Shown in pieces: positions 24,201-36,700 of a stretch of DNA of 64,000 nucleotides. Both the position numbers and the translations under genes were made by a program. The number at the start of each line of letters is the position of its first letter. Within the stretch, counting starts at the first letter, position 1. The notes under the pieces were generated by a model that worked only from the letters and a program-made list of their open reading frames with translations, was not told the origin of the DNA and ran no database searches. Where the stretch lies: assembly GCF_007655135.1 (NCBI RefSeq), contig NC_045132.1:17994534-18058533 (forward strand). Reading direction: 5' to 3'. This stretch comes from Punica granatum (lineage: Eukaryota; Streptophyta; Magnoliopsida; Myrtales; Lythraceae).

Positions 24201-25916
24201 GGCTGAAGTTTTCTGGTTCTTGAGTGTTCTTGGCTATGGAGTTTGAGAGGATTTCTTGAAAGAGAAAGGTTGGAGAGAGTGTGTAAGAGGAGAAGTGATT
24301 ATCTTAATCATTTTTGGGCCATTTATAGGCAAAGCTAATGACACAATTAGTAAAAGCAAGTGCTCTTAACCCCCATGCTTAGAAAATATCAAGCCTCATC
24401 CTCTTCCATTGCATTAATGAAGAAGAGATAAGACATTGATGAGCATTGATAGAGGCTTGAGTGTTGTCTTCAAACTCTTGGATATTTTCAAGCAAGAGTG
24501 CAAGTTGGCTTCTTGCATTGAAGAAGAAGAAGAAGCTTCTAGAGTAAAGGGTGACTCATCTTGAGTAGCCCGTGGGTCCCACGACCGAAGAGGAGAAACC
24601 GGGAAAAAGCTCGGGTCTCGATTGATCGCGCATTCGAAGTTCGTGGTTTGAATTGAACGTCGAATTATCGATATACGCGAGGAAATGGATTTAATGAGTC
24701 CGAGATTGGCATTTTCCGTGAGAAATTGCCAAATGTCTGTATGAGGCTTGGAAGCCGGTTTTGCTCCTTTTATGCATTCAGAGCTAGGTTACCCACTTCT
24801 GACAGCATATCTTGTATCTGCATCCCACGTCGGTCATTTTGACATAAATTGTCAAATTACGTGGGCCCTTGTCCCTTAAGCCGGTAAATACAAATATGGA
24901 GCCGGAGATGTCCTAGGAGGCCGAAACTGGATTTCTCAGATTGCTTTCTGAGTTTCTTGGGCGATCCGGAGATTACTGCGATCTCTGTTTGCTGAGATCG
25001 GGCCTTTAACGATATGAAAAGTGCATCTGAGACCCTTAAAGCACTGCTCGAGGGGTCTAGATGAGTTGTGTGATTCATTCCGACAATTCCACATTGAGCC
25101 TTGAGAAGGCTAGCATTGTGTAAGGTAAGCATCCGGCGTCAAGTTTCCCCAAAGAGGACCTCCGGATATGGATTTTCACTGAAAATGGCATTTTGTGCCC
25201 CTCGGAGGTTACTCGGGAAACCGTGAAGGGTTTTGCTGTCTGTTTTGCCCAATTGCGAATGTCCGCTGGAGTTTTCAGGGCAATGTAGTGTGAACTTCGT
25301 TTGCCGTAATTCCATCAGACTAGTCTCCGGTTACGCTCTTCCGAAGAAGGGTATGCCCGTTTTGTCATTCGGAAGTCATTCAGAGTGTCTGTATGGCTTC
25401 TAAAAGATAATATGAAGCATTGCTCGTGCTCTGTATGATTGAGGGGCATGGCCGCATCTGATATTTGGAATTAACTTTTCTTTGAGAAACCGGCATTTTT
25501 GGACTTCCACTGAAAAGTTGTCTGTATACAGAAAGTTGTTCTGTATAGAGCAGATGATTTGCAAAATGCTTTTGGGGACACTTTTCATCTGTTTGGCATT
25601 GGAGTGGATTTTTGGGGTCCAATATTGGCTGTCTTCCGATGATCGAGCGAACTATCGGAAAATAGAACTGTCCGTGTGATATACTGAAAATGCCGGTTTT
25701 GGATATTGCTGAGCTCTCTAGTCACTCTATTACTCTCTGGTGATCCTTGGAGTCCTTCTGTCATATGCATGTGTCATTTGCCCGATTTTGCCGACTTGAG
25801 GATGAATAGTGATTTTCTGCTCTGTTAAGTCGTTTTTCTGTATTCTGCTCAGGTTGTGGCTTGGATCATTACTGATATCATCGTTTGGAAAGGTGAGCCA
25901 AAATGGGGTGCTGACA
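21268..25916. mobile_element. Solo LTR, 4649 bases, Ty3/gypsy Tat/Ogre-like
   Basis: The segment begins TGTACGGACC and ends GGGGTGCTGACA, the TG...CA form of an LTR. It is flanked by exact 5-base duplications GATAA at 21263-21267 and 25917-25921. No gag, protease, reverse transcriptase or integrase frame lies inside, so this is one LTR left after recombination. The length and the motif GGAGTCGCCACTTATCA near the 5' end recall the very long LTRs of Tat/Ogre elements; this assignment is from memory of the family and less certain than the solo-LTR call. Which strand the element was on is not certain; the motif suggests plus. Confidence 0.82.
23776..23952. repeat. GC-rich CpG-dense minisatellite inside the solo LTR
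   Basis: Imperfect tandem units of about 10 to 20 bases built from GCGCGGGCGTGC and GCGGGCGGGC. Composition is almost entirely G and C in otherwise moderate DNA. Long open frames on both strands here (Arg/Ala/Gly or Pro/Arg/Ala only) are artefacts of that composition. Confidence 0.85.
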
Positions 25917-25963
25917 GATAAAGGTATTTATTTCTGTACGTGTCAAATAAGTTCAGTAATTGT

Positions 25964-26200
25964 TCCGTTTGGATTCAAAGTGAAATTTTAAAATCTTACT
26001 TTAACTTAATTCTATCCACAACAAAACAAAATAACTCATACAAAGTCAAAGGGTGGGCTCCATTTATACCATTCTTTTTCAAAATCAAAATCACATAACG
26101 CATACAAAGTCAAATAGTGAGCCTCATACATATAATCATTTATACAGCTCTTTTTCAAAATTAAAATCTAATTTTAAAATATTACTTACAAACCAAATGT
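25964..26200. mobile_element. MITE related to the copy in PIN5 intron 2
   Basis: The ends CCGTTTGGATTC and AAACCAAATGT are inverted to each other. Internal text AACAAAACAAAATAACTCAT, ACAAAGTCAAAGGGT and TTTATACCA matches the element at 7552-7782 closely. It lies 48 bases to the right of the solo LTR. Confidence 0.55.
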
Positions 26201-26640
26201 AATAATATTCCAATAACAATCACGGTGAAGTCAAAATCACCTCAAAAAGATAAAGATATCTGTAGTCAAATGTTTAGGATTATCATGATATGTTAATATT
26301 ATATAGGATTTAATAGCCCAAAAAATCACAAACTTTTCTCAAATTAAGCACGAATTTTTTGAAATGATAGGTAAAGTCATAAACTCAACTTGCGATATCA
26401 TATCTGGCAAATCGTCAAAACTTGACGTTTCTATCCTACGTGACAAACTAATGGCGCTCACGTGGACAATGGAAATCTGACCTGGCATTGTCGTATTTAT
26501 CCCACTTGCCCAGCGTATGAAACGACGCAAATAACCCCTGATCCCTTCCCTTTCTCTTGCTTTGGACCGCGGCAAAATGGGAATTTCACCCCAACCTCCT
26601 TCAATCTCCATCTTCAACCGAAACCTCCATCTCCTTCTTC
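26201..26640. other. Intergenic, no gene seen
   Basis: No coding pattern is supported. A CT tract begins at about 26640. Confidence 0.35.
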
Positions 26641-27290
26641 CTCCTCTCCTCTCTCTCTCTCTCTCTCTGGTTGCTTCTCTCTCACCTCATTGTGGTGACT
26701 TCTTGAGTGAATGCAGCGAAAGAGAGAGAGAGGGAGAGAGACGGCGACGGAGGGAGGAGAGAGATGAGAGAGGAGCTTTGCTTCGGTGTGTTCGGTGACC
26801 ATCGAAAAATCGAATTGAGCTCTCATGAAAAATTCCGACACATTCTGAAAATTACACCAAAATTAGGAAATTTTGCCCACACTCTCTCTCTCTCTCTCAT
26901 CGGTAGGGTTTGGGTTTTGGAACAGCCAATGATTGTCTCTCGTATAAAACCCCCCACCGTTTCGGTTTATGAATGCTCCTCTCTCAGGCTCTGAAACTCC
27001 ATAACCGTCCCTTCCGTCTCACACCCTTTGCTCCTCTCCGTCTCTTCTCTCCGGTAGTTGCAGCGAAAAGGGTAAAAACAATCAGTGCAGGAGGAGACCC
27101 ACGGCCCGGCGCTGTTGAAAGGGACAATGTCGTCGGCCGCTGCTGAGCTCAATGACTTCAAGATCATCAAGGAAGGCGAGGTCCAGATCCTCATGCCATA
27201 GCGGACCAAGTGAAAGGGGGGCAGTTTCGTGTCCATGGCGAACCTGAAGGCCGCGCTGGCGTACACGCAATCGGCAGTGAATATATAAAT
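26641..27290 (+). pseudogene. 5' fragment of a gene, possibly tRNA (guanine-26) dimethyltransferase TRM1
   Basis: The stretch has a promoter-like layout: CT tracts (26649-26667 and about 26882-26899), a TATAAAA at 26943-26949 and a GC-richer leader. An ATG at 27127 then opens the peptide MSSAAAELNDFKIIKEGEVQ, continuing ILMP, and stops at 27199. The LNDFKIIKEGE-ILM segment resembles the N-terminus of plant TRM1, where the protein would continue through an NEVFYN motif; that part is missing. The bases after the stop (to 27290) are still GC-rich and read MANLKAALAYTQSA in one frame, which I do not recognise. I read this as a broken or captured 5' gene end. The TRM1 name rests on a short match. 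Confidence 0.4.
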
Positions 27291-27399
27291 AATTAATCAT
27301 ACATATACACGTTTATACACGCAATCGGCGGGGAAGAAAAATATGCTCTGTATCCCCTCGGATTCTGATTAATTTAATCATACATGTACACGTTTATTT
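27286..27399. repeat. Short direct repeat after the gene fragment
   Basis: AATCATACAT-ACACGTTTAT occurs twice (about 27294 and 27377), together with repeats of TACACGCAATCGGC at about 27260 and 27315. This suggests a local duplication at the fragment boundary. Confidence 0.5.
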
Positions 27400-27711
27400 C
27401 TCTATGGCTAATAAATTCAATTTTTGAAAATACAATGAGAACTGGAAATATTCAAAAATTACACAGCATCCGTAACAAGGAAAAAAAATCGGCCCAATTG
27501 CTACTGACATGGTGATTGAGTCGATTCAAATTTTATCCCCCTATTGCTGGGGACAAGGACATATATCTCGGCCTGGTATACACTTTGCACACTCTAACAG
27601 GAGCGTGCCGGGTGACAGGTGTGGTTCCATTCACCTTTTATTTTTTTCTTAAAGGGCAAAGAGCCATGAATAGAACTTTCCCTATTTTTTATTTTTTAAA
27701 CGTCTAAAAGC
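27400..27711. other. Intergenic, no gene seen
   Basis: Nothing beyond short random frames. Confidence 0.35.
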
Positions 27712-27719
27712 CTTTAAAC

Positions 27720-28211
27720 CAGTGTTATTAGAACTGGACCGGACGTCGAACCGGATAGGGTATGAGTTCATGGGTTTATGAGTTCAACTGGAGGTTCAAT
27801 GGGTCGGGCCGCAAATTTATTTAATCATAATATTTTAATATTTAAAGTAATATTAATGATAATTAAATGCATAATATCTATCTAATTTCATTTAAAAAAT
27901 ACATAATATCTAAAGAACAAAACTAATTGATGAAGAAATGAAGCACAAATAGATGTTGCCTGGTTGGTTAATGAGTGGGCATAGTTGTGCACATAGAGTG
28001 AGAGGGGAGAGGTTCAAATCCCACATTGTCAACAATTTAATAATTTTGTTTATATATTTGTCCAACCATTAAACCCATGAACCGGCCGATTCTGTAGGTT
28101 CAACGGTTCAAAGGTGGATTTTTGGTCTGAAGGTGGAACCGGACTGATCATGGTGCCAATTCCAGGTCCACCGGTCGAACCAGCTGGTCCGGTCCGATTT
28201 TGATAACAATG
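27720..28211. mobile_element. hAT-like non-autonomous repeat, copy 2 (inverted relative to copies 1 and 3)
   Basis: The ends are CAGTGTTATTAGAACTGGAC and TCCGATTTTGATAACAATG, inverted to each other. Flanks are CTTTAAAC (27712-27719) and CCTTAAAC (28212-28219), an 8-base duplication with one mismatch. The interior carries GGTTGGTTAATGAGTGGGC and GAGGTTCAAATCCCAC, which look like pol III A and B boxes on the plus strand. Confidence 0.65.
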
Positions 28212-28292
28212 CCTTAAACTGCTCTTTGGCTATTTTTCTTTTTTTTTAATCTGCAAAGACACGTTTGGCTCTTTGTAATTGATTTATTTTTT

Positions 28293-29187
28293 GAGAAAAG
28301 TACAAAAACCATTTGTGGTTTGAGCTTGAGATAAATTGGATCCTGTGATTTTTCGAGAGATAAATAACAATATGTGGTTCACTTCGTAAGACATAATGAA
28401 CCTCACTGTTAGTTTTTACATTACTTTTGGTGACTTTTCTTTTTGTTATTATTACTCTCAAACTTTTTACATTTTTTGAATTTGGTCCAAAATTAGGGAA
28501 AAAAAAGGGAGGGGGTTGGGGCCGCCGGTCGGCAACCCCGACCCTACCACCTAGGTCGCATGCACCCACAGAGGATGCTGGTAACCATGGAGGTGGGGTC
28601 GGGGTCGCAGATTGTTAGCCCCTACCCTCGAATCGACTAAGACCTCGAGTTTGAGATCCCGATCGATTCGGGGGGTTAAGGCCACCAATCAACGACCCGA
28701 CCCCACCCTTGGGGTTTATGGCGTCCTCTGTGCGCATCGGCACCTCGGTGGTGGGGTCGAGGTCGTCGACCGGCAGCCTAAGCCCTTTCATTTTTTTTTC
28801 CATCATGTAACGTCCCACAAAAATCGGTTTTGCACAATCAGCGTCGACTTGATGGCGTCAATGACGAGATAACGGTTTGTACTATATTGAAACAATTTTG
28901 AAACATTTTGTACCATTAAGTAGCAAAAAAAACTTTTTGTACCATATTGAAACATTTGTAAAACTTTTTGGACCACCAGTGCAATTTATCCAATTGCAAA
29001 AAATTTGAAAATTTGATGGTAATAATGACAAAAATAAAAGTTTGAGAAGTAAAAGTGATAAAAAATTAATAATGAGGTCCATTATGTCTCACGAAGTGAA
29101 CCACATGGTATTATTTGTCATTTGAAAAACTACATGGTCCAATTTGTCTCAAACTCAAACCATATGGGGAGATTTTGTACTTTTCCC
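28293..29187. mobile_element. Foldback (MULE-type) element with exact 9-base target duplication
   Basis: The left arm begins GAGAAAAGTACAAAAACCAT and the right arm ends with its imperfect inverse (GGGGAGATTTTGTACTTTTC). Inverted homology continues inward through the TGTGGTTCACTTCGT/ACGAAGTGAACCACA stretch, at least 150 bases per arm. Flanks are TTATTTTTT at 28284-28292 and 29188-29196, identical. The core (about 28500-28790) is GC-rich with CCCCGACC-type text. Confidence 0.82.
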
Positions 29188-29221
29188 TTATTTTTTAATT
29201 AAAAAATTCAACTTTCAGCCC

Positions 29222-29229
29222 TATAAATA
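29222..29229 (+). promoter_or_regulatory. TATA box upstream of the trihelix-like pseudogene
   Basis: TATAAATA lies 60 bases before the ATG at 29289, a spacing that suggests the promoter was copied with the gene. Confidence 0.45.
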
Positions 29230-29288
29230 CCAACCCAGTAGCCTTCACACATAAACTTCTTTCTTTTTTTCTCCACTCAATTTCAAGA

Positions 29289-30480
29289 TGGATCCACATG
29301 AAATGAATATCAATGATATTCTCCAATGACTTCAAAACCATTCTTCTCAAAAATCCAAATTCCCAATCTTCGGACTCTCAAAATCCAAATTTCCCGCAAA
29401 ATCCAAATTTCTTTCCACATTCATATTATCTCCAAAATCCAAATCACCCAAACTTACGTCGTTCTTATTCTCAAGTTCCTTATTATCCATCCACCCAAAA
29501 TCCACAAGCCTTTCAATTTCAATTCCCTATTAGAAATGCCGGTACATCCTCGACCTCATTTCAAGCACAATTTAGTGGTTTGGGATCGGAATCCATCAAT
29601 CTCGAGGGGTCATATGAGCAATCTCCCCAAACGCCTATGAGTTCACCAATTTCTCAAATGCCCGACCACGACGAGAATACTAACGTCGACAATGATGTGG
29701 AAGATGGTGGGAGAGATCGTGGGAGACATGGTCAGAGATTGAACTAACACTGGAGCTGGGAGCAAGACAAGGTCCTCATAAGTGCACACTTGAACGTCTC
29801 AATCGATGGTAAGGTCGGTATCGGCAAAAAGGCCGATTGTTATTGGAGTCGAATTGAACATTATTGCAGAAAAAGCAATGCCGATTTGATGAACCGGAAT
29901 GTTACTGCGCTGAAGAAACGATGGCAACGAATCAATATGGCTGTTAATAATTCGGTGGTCGTATGGAATGGGCGTTGCGTAACAGTAGGAGCGGTATGAA
30001 TGATGACGATGTTAGAGACTTAGAGCGATGGCGCATGCAGAATATTGTAGAAGATCTGAGGGTAAGAAAACCGGTTTCGAGAGGCACTGAAATAATCTCA
30101 AGGATCATCCAAAATGGGCAAATTCTTTTACCACTAATAGCGGAAGATCCAAGAGAACAAAGACAAGTGCGTCCGGGCAATGCTCATCATCTTCAAATCT
30201 GGAACATACACACCCTGTCGATGATGCTGTGGAGTCTCCAGTTTGTCCACAAGGAATGAACAACAAAGCAGCCAAGAGGAAGGCTAATGGAAAAGTAAAA
30301 CGCCAGGCACCACGGAGAGGTATGATAAATTGGAAATGCAAGTAGTTAGGAGACTATCTCTCATCGAGGATTTTAAAGGAGAAGGAAGGGGAGAATGATT
30401 ATGCGATCTTTATGGCGAACACCTCTACCATGACTGAAGAGCAACGAGAGATTCATGCAACATAGGTCGCGAAAATAAGC
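29289..30480 (+). pseudogene. NAM-associated / trihelix-like gene, degenerate copy
   Basis: The start reads MDPHEMNINDI, followed by an Asn/Gln/Phe/Pro-rich low-complexity stretch. At about 29749-29950 the frame reads HWSWEQDKVLISAHLNVS, then YWSRIEHYC and ALKKRWQRINMAVN. This is the Myb/SANT-like trihelix pattern of plant proteins often annotated as NAM-associated or 'GST T3-like'. Later, in another frame, come KAAKRKANGK and MTEEQREIHA, matching the C-terminal end of that family. Stops (for example after the early ATG segment and at 29745) and frame changes break the gene, and no introns explain them. The family is repetitive in plant genomes and sometimes linked to PIF/Harbinger-like transposons. 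Confidence 0.7.
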
Positions 30481-31090
30481 CTAAGTACATGTAATTCTTA
30501 AATTCCAATTTCGCAATTCATTTCAATTTTCTAATATAATGTTTTATGTGTGTAATGTTGTCGTTAATCAATTAATATAATTTTTTTAATTCAAACCGAA
30601 TTAGTTACAATTTCTTAAATTTTTTTTAAAGATCTAAAAATTTTAATTTTTGTATTAAAAAATTATTTTTAATCTGAAATTAAATTATATAATTAAAAAA
30701 ATTAAAAGATTATTTAATAAATATGTAAATAAATTTATTAAAAAATATGTGGAGCCACAAATGGATCCCAAAATGAGTCTCCCTACTATGGGAGAGAAGG
30801 AGAATTTTCTCTCGAGGACAATTAAGGTGAGATTGCATCGCGTAGGACCCTCTGACTTAACATTTGTCCTCCGAATTGGGCCTCATTGTTGCGGATGCCT
30901 TAAATGCCACATCCAAGATGCATCTCCAAGTCAATCTTCATAAAGAGGCACCAAAGTCTTGCCTCCCCCTTCGACTTTTTCTCCCACACTCTCCCCCCAA
31001 ATATATTTCATGGAAAATCTGAACATCGAAATACGTAATTCAAAAATTAAAAGTACTCAATACTTCGAAATCTTATGGGGATATATAGTA
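30481..31090. other. AT-rich intergenic DNA
   Basis: The first part (to about 30750) is extremely AT-rich. No gene, tRNA or bounded repeat was found. Confidence 0.35.
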
Positions 31091-31098
31091 CTTTAAAC

Positions 31099-31655
31099 CA
31101 TTGTTATCAGAGCCGGACCGGACAGGCCGGTTCGACCGGTCGGACCGGGAACCGGCACCATGTCCGGTCCGGTTCGCTTGAAAACCCAAAATGCACATTT
31201 GAACCGCCGGACCCATAGAACCGGCCGATTTTGAGCAAAATTCCATTGAACCGGCCGGTTCTATGGGTTTTATGGATTTACTATTTATTGTAAAAATTGT
31301 TTGGTTGTGTAAGGATTTGAACTCATGACCTCTTACTTTTTATACTAGTATACTACCAACCAAACAACCATTACTTTCTTGTTTTTTAACTCTACTTTTA
31401 AGTACTTATTAAAATTCAATATTTATTTTGAAGTAAGAAATATTAAATATATTTATATTTTCTTACACTATTCTCATATATCTTTGAAATCATCATATTT
31501 TCTATTTTAATTATCATAATTTTTTTAATAATATGAATATTTATTTTATTTTAATTAAACGTGCGGTCCGACCCATCGAACCCCCGGTTGGACCCATAAA
31601 CCCATGAACCCATACCCCTTCCGGTTCATCATCCGGTCCGGTTCTGATAACACTT
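31099..31655. mobile_element. hAT-like non-autonomous repeat, copy 3 (complete)
   Basis: A 557-base element with inverted ends CATTGTTATCAGAGCCGGAC and GTCCGGTTCTGATAACACTT. Exact 8-base flanks CTTTAAAC lie at 31091-31098 and 31656-31663. An 8-base duplication fits the hAT superfamily. The interior matches copy 1 nearly throughout and, in the opposite orientation, copy 2. It holds an inverted tRNA-like segment (about 31310-31375). No transposase frame is present. Confidence 0.75.
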
Positions 31656-31663
31656 CTTTAAAC

Positions 31664-32024
31664 TCAATATATCGAATCTTATCAGAATAAATCTTTTCTC
31701 TTTTGATTATATAGACTTCCCGATCCTATCTATGGAGGCGAGACCACTATCTTTTTATATGGCAAGGGACGAGGATCCCTATATCTATATAGACACACCG
31801 TTATAATAAGAGTCTTTTTTTTCGTTACATAACATAGTCCTTTTTTTTTATTGGTATTATATAATAATATCATAACATGTAGTCAATAAACACAACTATA
31901 GTAGAACATTGTTTAATAAAATACGAATACCCAACTGATCCCTTTCAAGCCGTACAAAGGAAGTCTTCTCCTTATAGGTATCTCTATCTGTCTATTTCTT
32001 CATTGACTTTGATTATTGAATTGA
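31664..32024 (+). other. Upstream region of the phosphatase gene
   Basis: This contains the presumed promoter. No unambiguous TATA box can be chosen; TTATAGGTA near 31973 is a weak candidate. Confidence 0.3.
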
Positions 32025-33218
<1,194 letters not shown>

Positions 33219-33779
33219 GGATAAGGAAAAGTGCCTAATGCAATGGATTTCCGAGTTTCGACCGTACCGCAAACACTTTTAGTTTTGTATTCCAAGCTGT
33301 ACAGTCGTTCATTTTCATCTTGAACTCGACACTCGTGATCAAGCATAGAGGCATGATTAGGAAACCCGCTCTGATTGTTGTGCAGTATAAAAATTTTATG
33401 AGCGACGGAATACAAAAGTTCGATTAATTCTCAGGAACTGCTAGGCATTCAGCAGGGACACAACGAAATTCTTTTCAACCTTTCATATATTTTCTTTCAT
33501 ATATTTTCTGGTTTTGCGGCAAAAACACACTCCTCTATTGATTCCAAGGAGCTAAATGGATAACTAATCATATAAATGAATCAAGTCAATTACAGACAAT
33601 GCAATAGGCGGTTCGCTTCACTTCACACACCAGAAAAGATTATTCAGAAGAACAATTTCAGTTCTATAACAAACAAATGCAAATCATTATTGGCGATGTA
33701 TCTGTAGTAAAGATGATATGATCTTCTTTAAGGGAAAAGGGAAAACCAGCACAAACATTTGCCATGAGACGATGACTTG
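33219..33779. other. Shared 3' region of the phosphatase and WRKY genes
   Basis: 561 bases lie between two convergent stop codons, so both 3' UTRs must fit here and may overlap. A tandem TTTCATATATTTTCT repeat lies at about 33480-33510. No other gene was seen. Confidence 0.6.
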
Positions 33780-36700
33780 TTACGGAAAGCCCACGAGGGC
33801 TTGAGGGAACATCGCAGCCGGTGATGCAGAAGCAGGGTCCATGATGGGGAAGCTCGAGTCGTAAAAGTGATCGTCCTTCTGCTCCTGCTTCGGGGTGAGG
33901 AATCTCACGTCCTTCTCCTTCATCTGCTGTCCTGAGAGGAAAGACCGAGCTAACCCTGATGCTTTCCCGTTGTAGTCGAGGCTAGTCAGGGGAATGTTTG
34001 TAGGCTGGTTGAACTTGAAAGGCAGAGAGCTTGGGAAGTCCGGAACAACAGAAGTCATCGAACGCGCCTGAGGGATTGGGCTCGGGCCAGGGCCCAGACC
34101 AAATGAACCACAGCTCCGCAGTGGAGTGAACTTCACTGGGTACATGGAGGAAGCTCCGAACTTCATCTCGTTCCCAAAATTAGTCAGCAGACTGGCAGAT
34201 CTAAGAAACTCGGTGCCAAACTCGGGCTTCCTATCAAAGAGCATGAGGTCCTGAACTTGAGACTCGGGCTTGGCAACAATATTCGGGTTTCTAGGTATTG
34301 CCAAGGCCGAGGATTGAGAATGAGGAGGTGGAAGTGGACCTAAGTTTCCACCTCCGCTTGGATTCCCATTTCCAGCACCGCTGTTTCTTGCTGCTGGAAC
34401 TTCGTGATTGTGCTTCCCTTCATAGGTTGTGATTACGTATTTAAGGTCATGAGAGGCTCTCTCGACGTGCTTTCTCACCGAGCAACCAGCACTAGTGCAC
34501 TTGTAGTAGCTCCTGCAAGATTAAAATGTGTCAAACAACAGATATGTCACCTCACATTGACTAGTTTGCGCTTTTGGATCATCGATTGAGCACAGTTACT
34601 CGATAATTCCATGTTGCGCCACGCTCATTTGCCTCTATGTAATCTATCAATTTCATGGATTAAGCTAACAAGCTTAATCCTGGCCAAAAAAGTAATAATA
34701 ATAAAGTCAACAAGTTTAAAGCTTTCAGATCCATTGGCTGTGTGAAGCATTACACGACCGACTATTGGTTGTAATTCAGACTTCCACAGCATGAGTAACA
34801 ATGTGGATCACCATAAATTGCTAACAGTCTCGCAATATTTCCGCATACCTGCCGTCTAGTAAGAGCTTGAACAGGTTGAATGTGCAATAAAAATGCTGAG
34901 CATGGACAGTGCAAATACCTCGGGTTTGGATTCCCTTTGACGACTTTCTGACCGTATTTCCTCCAACGGTACCCGTCATCAAGAATGTCTATCTCGCTCT
35001 CAATCTGAATGACAACTCTCGGCTCACGAACAGCTCGGGATGCCAAGCTCGAGTCCACGAAGCAGTTCTCAGACTTCCTAAGCGAACATGAAAGATGAGC
35101 ACCGTTAAAAAGAATTTATAACTCATGTTCCTGCAAGAAGATTTAAACAGCAGCAATGGATTTAAGAATATAACCTCCGTTTTGATTCCGGCTCATCATC
35201 ATCGGCTTCCTCCAAGGCTGAGAATAAGGCCCCGTCCTCCTCATCATCATGGCTCGCAAGCATGGACGAGAGCTCGGGGGTGTGCTCTGACTCAAATACG
35301 CCAACCCCTTTCCCTGGAGGGGTCGATGATAGGGGATCTGAAATCTCAGTTATGACAGAAGTCGGGGATGTTCCTTCAAGACCGACGGGCTTCACATCCT
35401 TATGACCCACTTGGACGTTTCTCCGGACAGGACCGCCCTCAGTATTGAAGGTCACTGTTCTGCTCCCTCCGTCGATCTCAGGCATGCTTTCAGTTAAAGA
35501 ATAGACTGGCCCTGTGGCACCACGTCTCGGGAGCTGAGGTTTCGGATGGTTGTGTGCCCCCTTATAGATGATCTCCGTTATTTGACCATCATGGAATCGC
35601 TCAACCTTCTTTTTGACCTGACAGTTCGGGTTAGTACACTTATAGTAGCTCCTCGGATATTCGCTTCCTTTGACCTGTTTCTGTCCATATTTTCTCCAGT
35701 TGTATCCGTCCTCTGAAGTTTTTACCAGTCCGAGGGCATTGTAAGGCACTTTCGGGTCACCATCCTGTGTCCCGCCACCCTCTTCCTGAACAAATTCTTT
35801 CTCCATCAGAGCTGGACCGCCAGAATCATTACCACTGCTAACCTCTGAGCCCATATGGATCGGTTTCAGATCCGGGGTACCAAACACTTCTTCACTGGAA
35901 GGTGAATTCATGGGAAATTTCTTATGGTCCTGGGGAAGGTTCGGTTGGATCTCAAAATGCATCAAATTATTTCCGGGGAGAAAGTCTCGATCATGAGCAG
36001 TGGTCTCCTGCATTCAATAAAGCTTGTAAATACACTACCGGGAGTCCCGGACTAATCAATTCGTAGAATATATACAACCAGTTGTGGCAATCACCCAAAA
36101 GTACTAACTCGGGCTATCCGGGCAAGAGGTATGCCAATTTGACAGGCCTAGATCCAAAAACCTACAATAATCTCAGTCGCCTCCTTAGTATTACCATTTC
36201 TAGCTGCAGAAGCCATCACCGACCCGTATGATTACGCCAGTGGTTCACTGGTAATTATGGAATCTCTCCATTTTACAAAACCCGTGCTTCATTTGGTCGT
36301 CACGGTAGGAAAGAACACGAAAACCATCATTTCGTATCAGTAGTACTAACATCTGTATTAGCTCGTGAATCGTGACACGCATGTTGGATAATACTTTTAC
36401 CTGATCTTCTCCTAATTCAGGGAAGCCCGTAAGATAGACAGGACTGGAGGGAGGCCTGACAGCGATAGCTGAGCTGTCTTCACTGCTTCCTTTCTCATCA
36501 TCCGATCTTAGGATCGGACTGTCATCCAGAAATGGTGGAAATGAAAACGTTCCGGTGGTCGGAGACAGCTGAGCTTGACAACAATACACAGCTCATCAAA
36601 ACCATAAATCGGGCAAATAAGCCACAAAAAGCACAGTGCATCATATCGAGATGACAGAACAAAACTTTACCTGAGAATTGGGGAGCATGATCGGGGAATC

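Noticed and set aside
29313..29747. A 144-codon plus-strand frame as an intact Asn/Gln/Pro-rich protein
   Set aside because: It begins out of frame with the MDPHEM start and is one piece of the frameshifted trihelix-like pseudogene.
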